Shown: positions 27,564-36,788 of the stretch, in pieces
How the letters are laid out: every line of letters begins with the position of its first letter
Numbering within the stretch: position 1 is the first letter of the stretch
Assembly: GCA_022826125.1 (NCBI GenBank)
Contig: JAJDVM010000217.1
Span: forward strand, 1-64,000
Reading direction: 5' to 3'
DNA: 64,000 bases
Origin: Defluviicoccus sp.
Lineage (GTDB): Bacteria; Pseudomonadota; Alphaproteobacteria; MPNO01
Position numbers and translations under genes: made by a program
Notes under the pieces: model-generated
The model's input: the letters and a program-made list of their open reading frames with translations, nothing else
Databases searched by the model: none
What the model was told of the DNA's origin: nothing

Positions 27564-28217
27564 GTGGCCGACATCTTTCGCGAAATCGACGAGGAGTTGC
27601 GCCAGGAACGGGCGGAAAGGCTCTGGCGGCGCTACGGCAAATATGCCATCGGCGGCGCCGTGGCGGTGGTGGTGGCGATTGCCGCCTATACCGGTTGGCA
27701 GGAATACCGGACCGACCGGCAGCTCGAGGCGGGGGCGAAGTTCGCCGCCGCCAAGGCGCTCGCCGAAGAGGGCAAGACCGGCGACGCGGAAGCCCTGTTC
27801 GCCGCGCTCGGGGCCGAGTCCGGTACCGCCTACGGGGTTCTGGCCCGGTTCCACGCGGCCGCCCTGCGCGCCTCGTCCGGCGACCGGGCGGGCGCGGCGC
27901 TCGCCTTTCGCCAACTTGCCGGGGACGACTCGCTGGACCGGCCGATGCGCGATCTCGCGACCCTGCTCGCGGCGCAGAACGCGCTCGATGCGCCGGGCGC
28001 CGACGGGCAGGGAATCGCCGCCGACATCGAGCCGCTGACCAGGCCGGGCGGCGCGTGGCGTCACCTGGCGCTCGAGACCCTGGGCCTGATCGCGCGAAAT
28101 GCGGGGGATCCCGAACGGGCGAAGACATATTTCCAGCAGATCGTCGACGATCCCGGCGCGCCGCCGAACGTTCGCCTGCGCGCCTCCCACCTGCTGAAAC
28201 TGGTGACCGGCGCATGA
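27564..28217 (+). CDS. YfgM-like tetratricopeptide membrane protein
   Basis: The 217-residue protein has a short cytoplasmic start (ADIFREIDEELRQERAERLWRRYGKYAI), one membrane helix at about 28-49, and a periplasmic part of helical repeats. This is the layout of YfgM, an accessory partner of the SecYEG translocon and of periplasmic chaperones. The gene starts with GTG. It lies directly before bamB and der, the same order as yfgM-bamB-der in many proteobacteria. Confidence 0.85.
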   Translation: MADIFREIDEELRQERAERLWRRYGKYAIGGAVAVVVAIAAYTGWQEYRTDRQLEAGAKFAAAKALAEEGKTGDAEALFAALGAESGTAYGVLARFHAAALRASSGDRAGAALAFRQLAGDDSLDRPMRDLATLLAAQNALDAPGADGQGIAADIEPLTRPGGAWRHLALETLGLIARNAGDPERAKTYFQQIVDDPGAPPNVRLRASHLLKLVTGA

Positions 28218-29560
28218 GGCCGACGGGCGGGGCGCGCATGCGTATGATCCGGCGTCTCGCGGCGGTCGGCGCGCTGCTGCTGACCGCCGGCTGCGGAGGC
28301 GGTTTCTTCGGCGAAGCGGAAGATCCCCCGCTTCCCGGCGAGCGGCTTCCGGTCATCGGCCTCGAAGAGACCCTCGTCCCCGATCCCCGGATCGCCGGTT
28401 TGCGCGTGGAGCTGCCGCCGCCGACGGTCAACGCGAACTGGCCGCAGGCGGGAGGACTCCCGAACCATGCGATGCATCACCTGGCCGCGCCCGGTGAGCT
28501 CGACCTCCGCTGGCGCGTCGACATAGGGCGCGGTTCCGACGGCGACGGACAGCTTCTCGCGCAGCCCGTCGTCGCCAGGGGGCGGGTCTACACGCTCGAC
28601 GTCGACGCCGAGCTCCGGGCCTTCGATCTCGACGACGGATCCTTCCTGTGGAATCGCGAGCTCGGGGACGAGACCCGCGAAGAGGGAACGCTCGGGGGCG
28701 GCCTCGCGGTGGGCGAGGGCCGGATCTACGTCACCACCGGGTTCGCCTACGTATTCGCTCTCGACGTCGACACCGGGGAGGAGTTGTGGCGGCGCAGGCT
28801 GTCCAACCCGATCCGCGCCGCGCCGACCGTCCGCGACGGCCGGGTGTTCGTCGTCACCCTGTCCAACGAGCTCTTCGCGCTCGACGCCGAGTCGGGTCGG
28901 GTTCTCTGGTCGCACGACGAGATCGTCGAGCCGGCGGGGCTGGCCGGCGGCGCATCCCCCGCCGTCGACGGCGGGATCGTCGTGGCGCCGTTCTCTTCCG
29001 GGGCGATCGTCGCCCTGCGCGCGGCCAACGGTAGGGTCGTGTGGTCCGACCGGCTGGTGGCGCTTCGGCGAACCGATCCCGTCTCCAGCCTCGCTCACGT
29101 GCGCGGCTTGCCGGTGATCGACCGCGGCCTCGCGATCGGCGTGAGCAACAGCGGCCGGACGGTGGCGATCGACCTCAGGACGGGGCGCCGGCTGTGGGAG
29201 CAGCGGATCGGAGGAACCAACACCGCCTGGGTGGCGGGCGAGTTCGTCTATCTGGTGTCCAACGACAATCAACTCGCCTGCCTGTCGCGCCGCGACGGAA
29301 GGGTGCGCTGGGTCCGCTCGCTGCCGCGGTTCGAGGACGAGGAGGACAAGACCGGACCCATCGGCTGGTCCGGGCCGGTGCTGGCGAGCGACCGGCTTCT
29401 GATCGCCGCCAGCACCGGCGAAGTACGGTCGGTCTCGCCCTATACCGGGGAGCCGCTCGGCCGCGTCGAAGTGCCGGACGCGGTGTTCATCCCGCCCGCG
29501 GTCGCCGGGGAGACCGTGTTCCTGCTGACCGAGGACGCGGAACTACTCGCGCTCAGGTGA
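28214..29560 (+). CDS. bamB: Outer membrane assembly lipoprotein BamB (beta-propeller)
   Basis: The 448-residue product has a lipoprotein signal ([12 protein letters not shown], lipid-bearing Cys near residue 24) and eight-bladed PQQ-type propeller repeats, for example [22 protein letters not shown] and [15 protein letters not shown]. BamB is the propeller component of the BamABCDE machine that inserts outer membrane barrels. The chosen ATG overlaps the yfgM-like stop as ATGA; a second ATG 8 codons later ([10 protein letters not shown]) would give a tidier signal peptide. The der GTPase gene begins on the last base of its stop codon. Confidence 0.92.
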   Translation: MRPTGGARMRMIRRLAAVGALLLTAGCGGGFFGEAEDPPLPGERLPVIGLEETLVPDPRIAGLRVELPPPTVNANWPQAGGLPNHAMHHLAAPGELDLRWRVDIGRGSDGDGQLLAQPVVARGRVYTLDVDAELRAFDLDDGSFLWNRELGDETREEGTLGGGLAVGEGRIYVTTGFAYVFALDVDTGEELWRRRLSNPIRAAPTVRDGRVFVVTLSNELFALDAESGRVLWSHDEIVEPAGLAGGASPAVDGGIVVAPFSSGAIVALRAANGRVVWSDRLVALRRTDPVSSLAHVRGLPVIDRGLAIGVSNSGRTVAIDLRTGRRLWEQRIGGTNTAWVAGEFVYLVSNDNQLACLSRRDGRVRWVRSLPRFEDEEDKTGPIGWSGPVLASDRLLIAASTGEVRSVSPYTGEPLGRVEVPDAVFIPPAVAGETVFLLTEDAELLALR

Positions 29561-30909
29561 TGCCGTTCACCGTCGCCATCGTCGGGCGGCCCAATGTCGG
29601 CAAGTCGACCCTGTTCAACCGCCTCGTCGGCCGCCGCCAGGCCCTGGTGCACCCGGCGCCCGGCGTGACCCGCGACCGCCGCGAGGGCGAGGGGAGCCTC
29701 CTGGGCCTGTCCTTCAAGGCGATCGACACCGCGGGGCTCGAGGACGAGCGCGGGGAGACGCTGGCCGGCCGCATGCAGGTCCAGACCGCACGCGCCATCG
29801 ACGAGGCCGACGTGCTGCTGATGCTGATCGACGCCCGCGCCGGGGTCACGCCTCTCGACTCCCACTTCGCCGACATGCTGAGGCGGGTCTCGAAGCCGGT
29901 CGTGCTGGCTGCGAACAAGTGCGAGGGCGGCGCCGGCGCGGCCGGCCTGATCGAGGCCTACGGGCTCGGCCTCGGCGAGCCGGTGCCGATCTCCGCCGAG
30001 CACGGGGAGGGGCTCTCCGCGCTCTACGACGTCATCGCGCCGCACGCCGAAGCGGCCGGCCCGGGCGAGGACGGGGACGCGGACGCCGAGGGCGGACCGC
30101 TCAACCTCGCGATCGTCGGGCGGCCCAATGTCGGCAAGTCCACGCTGGTCAACCGGTTGCTGGACGACGAGCGGGTCCTCACCGGCCCCGAGCCCGGCGT
30201 GACCCGGGACTCGATCTGGGTCGACTGGTCGTGGCGCGGGCGCGACATAAGGCTGATCGACACCGCCGGGCTCCGCCGCAAGGCGCGGGTCAGCGAGCGC
30301 CTGGAGCGTCTGACCGCCGCCGACACCGCGAACGCGATACGCTTCGCGCATGTCGCGGTGCTGCTGGTCGACGGGCTCGAGGGGCTGGAGAAGAGCGACC
30401 TCGCCATCGCGCGGCAGATCGCCGAGGAGGGCCGCGCGATGGTGCTGGCGGTCAACAAGTGGGACGCGGTCGAGGACAGGAGCGGCCGCATGAGCCGGAT
30501 CGGCGACCGGCTGGAGCGGTCGCTGCCGCAGGTCCGGGGACTCCCGGTTCTCACCCTGTCCGCCCTGACCGGGCGCGGCGTGAACGGGCTGTTGCCGAAG
30601 GCGTTCGAGATCTACGAGGTGTGGAACCGCCGGGTCGACACGGGACCGCTCAACCGCTGGTTCGCCGATGCGGTCGACCGCCACCCGCCGCCCATCGTCG
30701 ACGGACGCCGGCTGAGGCTGCGCTACATCACCCAGGTCAAGGCGCGCCCCCCGACCTTCGCGCTCTTCACCACGCGCCCGTCGGCGGTACCCGAATCCTA
30801 TCTGCGCTATCTGACCAACGGGTTGCGCGACGATTTCGGTCTGCCGGGCGTGCCGATCCGGATCGCGCTCCGCAAGGGCCGGAATCCCTACGTGGCGGAA
30901 CGGGGATGA
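29560..30909 (+). CDS. der: Ribosome biogenesis GTPase Der
   Basis: The 449-residue protein has two GTPase domains in tandem, each with [10 protein letters not shown] (near residues 9 and 187), a DTAGL switch and NKC/NKWD guanine specificity motifs. A C-terminal KH-like domain follows. This double-domain layout is unique to Der (EngA), which is needed for maturation of the 50S subunit. The first base of the ATG is the last base of the bamB TGA. The gene is complete and closes the yfgM-bamB-der run; a convergent SDR gene ends 15 bases away. Confidence 0.96.
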   Translation: MPFTVAIVGRPNVGKSTLFNRLVGRRQALVHPAPGVTRDRREGEGSLLGLSFKAIDTAGLEDERGETLAGRMQVQTARAIDEADVLLMLIDARAGVTPLDSHFADMLRRVSKPVVLAANKCEGGAGAAGLIEAYGLGLGEPVPISAEHGEGLSALYDVIAPHAEAAGPGEDGDADAEGGPLNLAIVGRPNVGKSTLVNRLLDDERVLTGPEPGVTRDSIWVDWSWRGRDIRLIDTAGLRRKARVSERLERLTAADTANAIRFAHVAVLLVDGLEGLEKSDLAIARQIAEEGRAMVLAVNKWDAVEDRSGRMSRIGDRLERSLPQVRGLPVLTLSALTGRGVNGLLPKAFEIYEVWNRRVDTGPLNRWFADAVDRHPPPIVDGRRLRLRYITQVKARPPTFALFTTRPSAVPESYLRYLTNGLRDDFGLPGVPIRIALRKGRNPYVAERG

Positions 30910-30924
30910 TCGCCGGAGGCCGGT

Positions 30925-31647
30925 TCAGTAGGCGCGCACGATTTCGCCATGCCGCGTGCAGTCGGCGGCGGCGAGTTCGACGAAGATGTCGCCCAGCGCG
31001 TCCGGCGGCTTGAGCGTTTCGGGGTCCTCGCCGGGATAGGCCGCGGCGCGCATCGCGGTTCGCGTGCCGCCCGGATCGACGACGTTGACCCGCAGCCGCG
31101 TCCTCGCGGTCTCCGCCGCCCAGGAGAGCGCCATCGTCTCCAGCCCCGCCTTGGAGACCGCGTAGCTCCCCCAATAAGGGTGTCCGCCCCGCGCCGCGCC
31201 GGAGCCGACGAAGACCGCGCGGCCCGCCTCGACCGCGCGCAGGATCGGATCGAAGGCGCGGATCAGGCGGAAATTGGCGCCGAGATTGACGGCGAGCACC
31301 CGGTTCCATTCCTTCGGGTCGATCTGGTGCATCGGTCCCAGCGTCCCCAGCATCCCGGCGTTCGCCACCAGGATGTCGAGCCGGCCGAAACGCTCGGAGA
31401 TCGCCGCCGCCAGCCGGTCCGCGGCGCCGGCATCGGCGAGGTCGATCTCCACCAGGGTGGCCGACCGTGCCCCGTTCGAAGCGGCCCGAATCTCGTCGTC
31501 GACCTCCTCCAACCCGCCCACGCTGCGCGCCGCCAGCACCGGTCTCGCCCCCTCGGCGGCGAAGCGGCGCGCGACCGCGGCCCCGATCCCGCGCGACGCG
31601 CCCGTGATCAGGGCGACGCGCCCGTCGAGCCGGGGCGCCGCCGCCAT
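30925..31647 (-). CDS. SDR-family oxidoreductase
   Basis: The 240-residue enzyme has the nucleotide motif TGASRGIG near residue 16, NAG near 96, a catalytic Ser in VFVGSGAARGG and YAVSKAG with the Tyr-Lys pair. This is the classical short-chain dehydrogenase set. Its substrate cannot be told. It is the last gene of the dnaB-to-purF train, starting at the base after the purF stop. The position next to purF is conserved in alphaproteobacteria. Confidence 0.9.
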   Translation of the reverse strand: MAAAPRLDGRVALITGASRGIGAAVARRFAAEGARPVLAARSVGGLEEVDDEIRAASNGARSATLVEIDLADAGAADRLAAAISERFGRLDILVANAGMLGTLGPMHQIDPKEWNRVLAVNLGANFRLIRAFDPILRAVEAGRAVFVGSGAARGGHPYWGSYAVSKAGLETMALSWAAETARTRLRVNVVDPGGTRTAMRAAAYPGEDPETLKPPDALGDIFVELAAADCTRHGEIVRAY

Positions 31648-33102
31648 TCAGTGCGTCTCCGCGAGCAGCGAGAGCTGGCCGTCGGTGTCTCCTTCGTAAC
31701 GGTCGACGAGGGGGATGGGATAGCTGCCCGAAAAACAGGCATCGCAGAACCGCGGCGCCGTCTCGTCGCGGCCCGGCTCTCCCAGCGCGCGATAGAGCCC
31801 GTCGAGGGAGAGATAGGCGAGGCTGTCGACGCCGATGAGCCGCATCATCTCCTCGACATTGTGGCGTGCCGCGAGGAGCTCGCTCCGTTCCGGCGTGTCC
31901 ACGCCGTAGAAGCAGGAATGGGTGGTCGGAGGCGAGGCGATCCGCATGTGGACTTCCGCCGCGCCTGCGTTGCGCACCATCTCGACGATCTTGGTCGATG
32001 TCGTGCCGCGGACGATGCTGTCGTCGACCAGGATCACCCGCTTGCCGCGGATCAGGTTGCGGTTCGCGTTGTGCTTGAGCTTGACGCCGAGATGGCGGAT
32101 GCGGTCGGTGGGTTCGATGAAGGTGCGCCCGACATAGTGGTTGCGGATGATGCCGATCTCGTAGGGGATCGCGGCCTCGCGGGCGTAGCCGAGCGCCGCC
32201 GGCACGCCGGAGTCGGGGATCGGGATCACCAGGTCGGCCTCGACCGGTTGCTCGCGGGCGAGCTCCTCGCCGATGCGCCGGCGCGCCTCGTACACGTTGA
32301 CCGAATCGACCGTCGAGTCGGGCCGCGAAAAGTAGATGTATTCGAACACGCAGAACCGCCTCGGGCGGGGCGCGAACGGGGCGAAGCTCTCCACCCCCGC
32401 CGCGCCGATCGTCACGATCTCGCCCGGCTCGACGTCGCGCACATACTCCGCGCCGATGATGTCGAGCGCGCAGGTCTCCGAGGCGAGGATCCAGCCCTCC
32501 CCGATGCGCCCCAGCACCAGGGGCCGCACGCCGAGCGGGTCCCGGACGCCGATCAGCGCCGTGTCGGTCATCGCCACGAGGGAATAGGCGCCGACGATCT
32601 GTTCCAGCGCGTCCACCAGCCGGTCGACCAGCGCATCCTTCGACGAGGTCGCGATCAGATGGACGATGACCTCGGTGTCGGTGGTGGAATGGAACAGGCA
32701 TCCGCGCTCCACCAGCGCGCGGCGGATGCGCCGCGCGTTGGTGAGGTTGCCGTTATGCCCGATCGCGAAACCGCCCGACGAAAGGTCCGCGAACAAAGGC
32801 TGGATGTTGCGCAGCACCGCCTCGCCGGTGGTCGAATAGCGGTTGTGGCCCATCGCCCGGTCGCCGGGGAGGCGCCGGATCACCTCTTCGTCGCTGAAAT
32901 TCTCGCCCACCTCGCCGGGCGCGTGGTGGCTGTGGAACCGCGCGCCGTCGAAGGAGACGATCCCGGCCGCTTCCTGTCCGCGATGCTGGAGCGCGTGCAG
33001 GCCGAGCGCGGTCAGCGCGGCGGCGTCGGCGTGATTCCACACGCCGAATACGCCGCACTCCTCGCGCGGCTTGTCGTCGGTCTCGCCGGTCGAAAAGGCC
33101 AT
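31648..33102 (-). CDS. purF: Amidophosphoribosyltransferase
   Basis: The 484-residue enzyme makes phosphoribosylamine from PRPP and glutamine, the first step of purine synthesis. The sequence REECGVFGVWNH shows the catalytic Cys at residue 16 behind a short propeptide, as in the processed Bacillus-type enzymes. HNGNLTNA and the PRPP loop VILVDDSIVRGTTS follow. The C-terminal cysteines CFYGVDTP and CDACFSG suggest a cluster-binding variant. The start ATG at 33102 avoids overrunning cvpA, which the track ORF start at 33711 would do. Confidence 0.96.
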   Translation of the reverse strand: MAFSTGETDDKPREECGVFGVWNHADAAALTALGLHALQHRGQEAAGIVSFDGARFHSHHAPGEVGENFSDEEVIRRLPGDRAMGHNRYSTTGEAVLRNIQPLFADLSSGGFAIGHNGNLTNARRIRRALVERGCLFHSTTDTEVIVHLIATSSKDALVDRLVDALEQIVGAYSLVAMTDTALIGVRDPLGVRPLVLGRIGEGWILASETCALDIIGAEYVRDVEPGEIVTIGAAGVESFAPFAPRPRRFCVFEYIYFSRPDSTVDSVNVYEARRRIGEELAREQPVEADLVIPIPDSGVPAALGYAREAAIPYEIGIIRNHYVGRTFIEPTDRIRHLGVKLKHNANRNLIRGKRVILVDDSIVRGTTSTKIVEMVRNAGAAEVHMRIASPPTTHSCFYGVDTPERSELLAARHNVEEMMRLIGVDSLAYLSLDGLYRALGEPGRDETAPRFCDACFSGSYPIPLVDRYEGDTDGQLSLLAETH

Positions 33103-33113
33103 GCGCGCCCCGC

Positions 33114-33770
33114 TCACTGGTTGGCGTTGAAGAGGCGGTCCATCTCGCGCCGTTCGTCCTTGCTGTAGCCGGATTTCTCCTGCGGTTCCGGCTTCTCGGG
33201 AACGGGTGTCATCAACCGTTTGGCGTCCTCGCCCGCATCGGCCGGCACGGCCGGGGAGACCTCTTCGGCGCCGCTGGCCCTGCGCCATTCTTCCGGCAGC
33301 CAGGACAGAAGCGAGCGCGCGGTCCATCCCAGCAGCGGCGCGGTCCGGGACCCCTGCAGCCATTCCGGCCGCTCGCTTTCCCGGGACGGGATTTCGAGCA
33401 GGCGTTCGGCCACCAGGTAGGCGCCCGAGGTTATCACGATACCGAGCGCGAGCCCGGCCACCAGGCCGAGCGAGCGGTCGACCGCGCCCAGCGCGGTTCC
33501 CCGCACCCTCTCCGCGATCATATGCGTCAGCACGGTAAAGAGCACCAGCCCGACGACAAAGATCGACCCGCCCGCCGCGAGGTCGGCGAGGAGGGGGCTC
33601 TCGATCCAGTCCCGCGCGGTGGGTCGAAGGAGCGGCAAACCGTAAACGGTCAGAATCGCCGCGCCGATCCAGCTGCCGATCCCCAGCAGCACCCGCACCA
33701 CGCCGAGCCACAGCCCGAGCAGCGCGGCCAGCACCACGAGCGCGATTACCGCGAGGTCGAGCGGAGACAC
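33114..33770 (-). CDS. cvpA: CvpA family membrane protein
   Basis: The 218-residue protein has four predicted membrane helices in its first 125 residues and the family signature VDRSLGLVAGLALGIVI. The C-terminal 90 residues are charged and proline-rich. CvpA was named for colicin V production in E. coli but is widely linked to purF. Here it lies directly between radA and purF, as in other alphaproteobacteria. It may help maintain the cell envelope; the exact role is unclear. Confidence 0.9.
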   Translation of the reverse strand: MSPLDLAVIALVVLAALLGLWLGVVRVLLGIGSWIGAAILTVYGLPLLRPTARDWIESPLLADLAAGGSIFVVGLVLFTVLTHMIAERVRGTALGAVDRSLGLVAGLALGIVITSGAYLVAERLLEIPSRESERPEWLQGSRTAPLLGWTARSLLSWLPEEWRRASGAEEVSPAVPADAGEDAKRLMTPVPEKPEPQEKSGYSKDERREMDRLFNANQ

Positions 33771-33771
33771 G

Positions 33772-35178
33772 TCAGGCCTCCTGCCGCCGCGGCCAGCCCG
33801 CGTCCCGCGCCGGTCGGGGCGGTCCGAACATCGCGACGAGATCGTTCAGGTGGTCGATCGCCGTCACCTCGATTTCCGCGTTCGGCGCCTGTTCGCCGCC
33901 GCTGCGGGTCGGCGCCACGGCGCGCGAGAAGCCGAGCTTGGCCGCTTCGCGCAGCCTGAGCGCCGGCCGGCCGACGCCCCGGACCTCTCCGCCGAGACCG
34001 ATTTCGCCGAACATGACGGCATCCGCCGGGGCGGGCCGGTCCGATACCGCCGACAGCACCGCGCCGGCCACGGCGAGGTCGGCGGCGGGCTCGGCGATCC
34101 GCATCCCGCCCGCGACGTTGAGATAGACGTCGCGGCCGGCGAGGCCGATCCCGCAGCGCGTCTCGAGCACCGCGAGCACCATCGCGAGCCGGGCGGAGTC
34201 CCAGCCGACGACCGCGCGCCGGGGCGTGGCGAGCGGCGAGGGGGATACCAGCGCCTGGATCTCGACCAGCACCGGGCGGGTCCCTTCCATGCCGGCGAAC
34301 ACGGCGGCGCCCGGGACGTCGTCCTGGCGCTCGGCGAGAAACAGCGCCGAGGGGTTGGAGACCTCGATCAGGCCGCGGCCGGTCATCTCGAACACGCCGA
34401 TCTCGTCGGTCGGGCCGAACCTGTTCTTCAGGCCGCGCAGCAGGCGGAATTCATGGCCGCTCTTGCCTTCGAAATAGAACACGCCATCGACCATGTGTTC
34501 GAGCACACGCGGACCCGCGATGGAACCGTCCTTGGTGACGTGTCCGACCAGCAGGAGGCAAAACCCGCGGCGCTTCGCGAGCTGGATCAACTCCTGCGCG
34601 CTGGCGCGAACCTGGCCGACCGTACCGGGCGCCGACTCCAGCGTGTCCACATACATGGTCTGGATCGAATCGACCACTACCGCCCGCGGCGGCTCGCCGC
34701 TCTCCAGGGTGGCGACGATGTCGCGGACGCTGGTCGCGGCGGCGAGCCCCACCGGGGCCTCGCCGAGCCCGAGCCGCCGGGCGCGCAATCGAATCTGGTC
34801 CGTCGCCTCCTCGCCCGAGATGTAGACCACCGGCGCCGTCGCGGCGAGCGCCCCGGCAACCTGCAGCAGCATGGTCGACTTGCCGATGCCGGGATCGCCC
34901 CCGATCAGCAGCGCCGAGCCGTCGACCATCCCGCCTCCGGTGACCCGGTCGAACTCGGCGATGCCGCACGCCAGACGCGGCGGATCGGAGTCGCTGCCGG
35001 CGAGGGAGACCAGCTCGATCGTCTTCCCCCGGCCCGCCCCCAGCCCGCGCGGAGCGGCGGGGCGCGCCTCTTCCTCGACGATCGCGTTCCATGCGCCGCA
35101 CGCGTCGCACCTGCCGCTCCACTTGGGAAAGACGGCGCCGCATTCCTGGCAGACATACCGGCTGGCCTGACGGGCCAT
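33772..35178 (-). CDS. radA: DNA repair protein RadA
   Basis: The 468-residue protein has a zinc finger (C10, C13, C24, C27: YVCQECGAVFPKWSGRCDACG), a RecA-like ATPase core with Walker A GGDPGIGKSTM, and the RadA-specific KNRFG motif (GLKNRFGPTDEIGVFEM). A Lon-protease-like C-terminal domain follows without a catalytic role. RadA helps branch migration in recombinational repair. It stops one base before cvpA. Confidence 0.96.
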   Translation of the reverse strand: MARQASRYVCQECGAVFPKWSGRCDACGAWNAIVEEEARPAAPRGLGAGRGKTIELVSLAGSDSDPPRLACGIAEFDRVTGGGMVDGSALLIGGDPGIGKSTMLLQVAGALAATAPVVYISGEEATDQIRLRARRLGLGEAPVGLAAATSVRDIVATLESGEPPRAVVVDSIQTMYVDTLESAPGTVGQVRASAQELIQLAKRRGFCLLLVGHVTKDGSIAGPRVLEHMVDGVFYFEGKSGHEFRLLRGLKNRFGPTDEIGVFEMTGRGLIEVSNPSALFLAERQDDVPGAAVFAGMEGTRPVLVEIQALVSPSPLATPRRAVVGWDSARLAMVLAVLETRCGIGLAGRDVYLNVAGGMRIAEPAADLAVAGAVLSAVSDRPAPADAVMFGEIGLGGEVRGVGRPALRLREAAKLGFSRAVAPTRSGGEQAPNAEIEVTAIDHLNDLVAMFGPPRPARDAGWPRRQEA

Positions 35179-35217
35179 TCTCGACGTCTCCCGCGGCGGG
35201 TTACGCGTCTCCGCCGC

Positions 35218-36018
35218 TCAGGCCGCGTGGACGGCCGTGCGGATCGGGCCTTCCGTCCGGCCGTGGATGAACTGATCGACCGCTTCGTTGCCGCTCTCGT
35301 CGACATCCCCGGCGGGACCGGCCCATATGATCCTGCCTTCGTGGATCATCGCGATCCGGTCCGCGATCTTGCGCGCGCTCGCCATGTCGTGGGTGATGGT
35401 GAGCGCCGTCGCGCCCAGGCTCCGCACGCATTCCACGATCAGGTCGTTGATGATCTCGCCCATGATCGGACCCAGCCCGGTCGTGGGTTCGTCGAAGAAC
35501 AGGGTTTGCGGCTCGGCCGCGATCGCGCGCGCGAGACCGACCCGCTTTTGCATGCCGGTCGAGAGCTCCTCCGGGTAGCGGTCCGCCTGGGCGGGGCCGA
35601 GCCCTACCAGCGCCAGCTTGACGATCGCCGCCTCGCGCGCCTCGTCCCGGGGCAAGCCGCGGTTGTGGATCAGCCCGAACGCCACATTTTCCCATACCGG
35701 CATGCTGTCGAACAGCGCCGCGCCCTGAAACAGCACCCCGAAGCCGGCGAGGATCCTGTCGCGCGCCGCTCCCGCGAGTCCCACCGTCTCCTTGCCGTCG
35801 ATCTCGATGCTGCCCGCGTCCGGCCGCATGAGGCCGACGATGTTCTTGACCAGGACCGATTTGCCGGTCCCCGACCTGCCGATCACCGCCAGGGACTCGC
35901 CGCGCGCGATATCGAGATCGAGCCCGTCGAGCACGCGGTTGGTCCCGAAGGCCTTGCAAAGGCCCCGCACGCGGATCGTCGGGACGGCGGCGTCGGTCGG
36001 GGTTCCGGTTGCGGTCAT
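35218..36018 (-). CDS. mlaF: ABC transporter ATP-binding protein, MlaF type
   Basis: The 266-residue ATPase has Walker A GRSGTGKS, the Q-loop LFQGAALFDSMPVWENVAF, the signature STGMQKRVGLARA and Walker B TLFFDEPTTGLGP. The ALFDSM-VWENV text after the Q-loop is typical of MlaF, which energises lipid trafficking that keeps the outer membrane asymmetric. Its ATG overlaps the mlaE stop. No mlaD-type substrate-binding gene lies next to it, so MlaD may be encoded elsewhere. The longer track ORF is rejected. Confidence 0.92.
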   Translation of the reverse strand: MTATGTPTDAAVPTIRVRGLCKAFGTNRVLDGLDLDIARGESLAVIGRSGTGKSVLVKNIVGLMRPDAGSIEIDGKETVGLAGAARDRILAGFGVLFQGAALFDSMPVWENVAFGLIHNRGLPRDEAREAAIVKLALVGLGPAQADRYPEELSTGMQKRVGLARAIAAEPQTLFFDEPTTGLGPIMGEIINDLIVECVRSLGATALTITHDMASARKIADRIAMIHEGRIIWAGPAGDVDESGNEAVDQFIHGRTEGPIRTAVHAA

Positions 36019-36788
36019 CGCGTGAAGAACGCCTCGGTGATCAGGTAGTTGAACGCGAGGATGAGCACGGACGCGGACACCACCGCGTTCGTCGTCGCCG
36101 CGCCGACGCCCTGCGCCCCGCCCCGCGAGTAGTAGCCGTGGTAGCAGCCCATCAGGGCGATCAGGAAGCCGAAGACCGCGGCCTTGACCAGCCCGGAGAC
36201 CACGTCGAGCACTTCGAGATACTGATAGGTGCTCTGGAGATACGCCGCCGTGTTGAAGCCGAGCTTGTTGATCGCCACCAGATAGCCGCCGAAGACGCCG
36301 ATGACGTCGGCCGCGAGCACGCAAAGCGGCAGGGTGAGGGTGCCGGCGATGAGGCGCGGCGCGACCAGGTACTTGAAGGGGTTGGTCGAAAGCGCCGTCA
36401 GCGCGTCGATCTGCTCGGTGACCCGCATGGTGCCGATCTCGGCCGCCATCGCCGCGCCGATCCGGCCGGCCACCATCAGCCCGGCGAGGACCGGGGCCAG
36501 CTCGCGGGTGATCGACAGCACGACGATCACCGCGACCGCGCTCTCGGCGTTGAACCGCGAGAATCCGCTGTAGCTCTGCAGCGCCAGCACCATCCCGGTG
36601 AAGAGCGCCGTCAGGCCGACCACCGGCAGGGAGTAATACCCCACCTCGATCATCTGGCGGCCGATCAGGCGGAAGTGGAACGGCGGGCGGACGCAATGCA
36701 TCGCTCCGGTGCCGGCAAACAGCGTCAGGCGACCGGCGGCGGCCAGGAAGTTGAGCGTCGCGCGCCCGACCGAGGCAACGGCGTTCAT
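36015..36788 (-). CDS. mlaE: MlaE-type ABC permease
   Basis: The 257-residue protein has about five or six membrane helices and the family core TGMVLALQSYSGFSRFNAE, ITRELAPVLAGLMVAGRIGAAMAAEIGTMRVTEQIDAL and FNTAAYLQSTYQYLEV. It is the membrane part of a lipid transporter with the neighbouring MlaF. Both ends are translationally coupled: its ATG overlaps the alr stop and its TGA overlaps the mlaF ATG. The order alr-mlaE-mlaF suggests coordinated envelope functions. Confidence 0.93.
   Translation of the reverse strand: MNAVASVGRATLNFLAAAGRLTLFAGTGAMHCVRPPFHFRLIGRQMIEVGYYSLPVVGLTALFTGMVLALQSYSGFSRFNAESAVAVIVVLSITRELAPVLAGLMVAGRIGAAMAAEIGTMRVTEQIDALTALSTNPFKYLVAPRLIAGTLTLPLCVLAADVIGVFGGYLVAINKLGFNTAAYLQSTYQYLEVLDVVSGLVKAAVFGFLIALMGCYHGYYSRGGAQGVGAATTNAVVSASVLILAFNYLITEAFFTR

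Noticed and set aside
30949-33168. 739-codon plus-strand ORF opposite SDR and purF
   Set aside because: Shadow of conserved minus-strand genes without any recognisable domain.
33850-36048. 732-codon plus-strand ORF opposite radA and mlaF
   Set aside because: Shadow ORF; both strands cannot be coding here and radA and mlaF are unambiguous.
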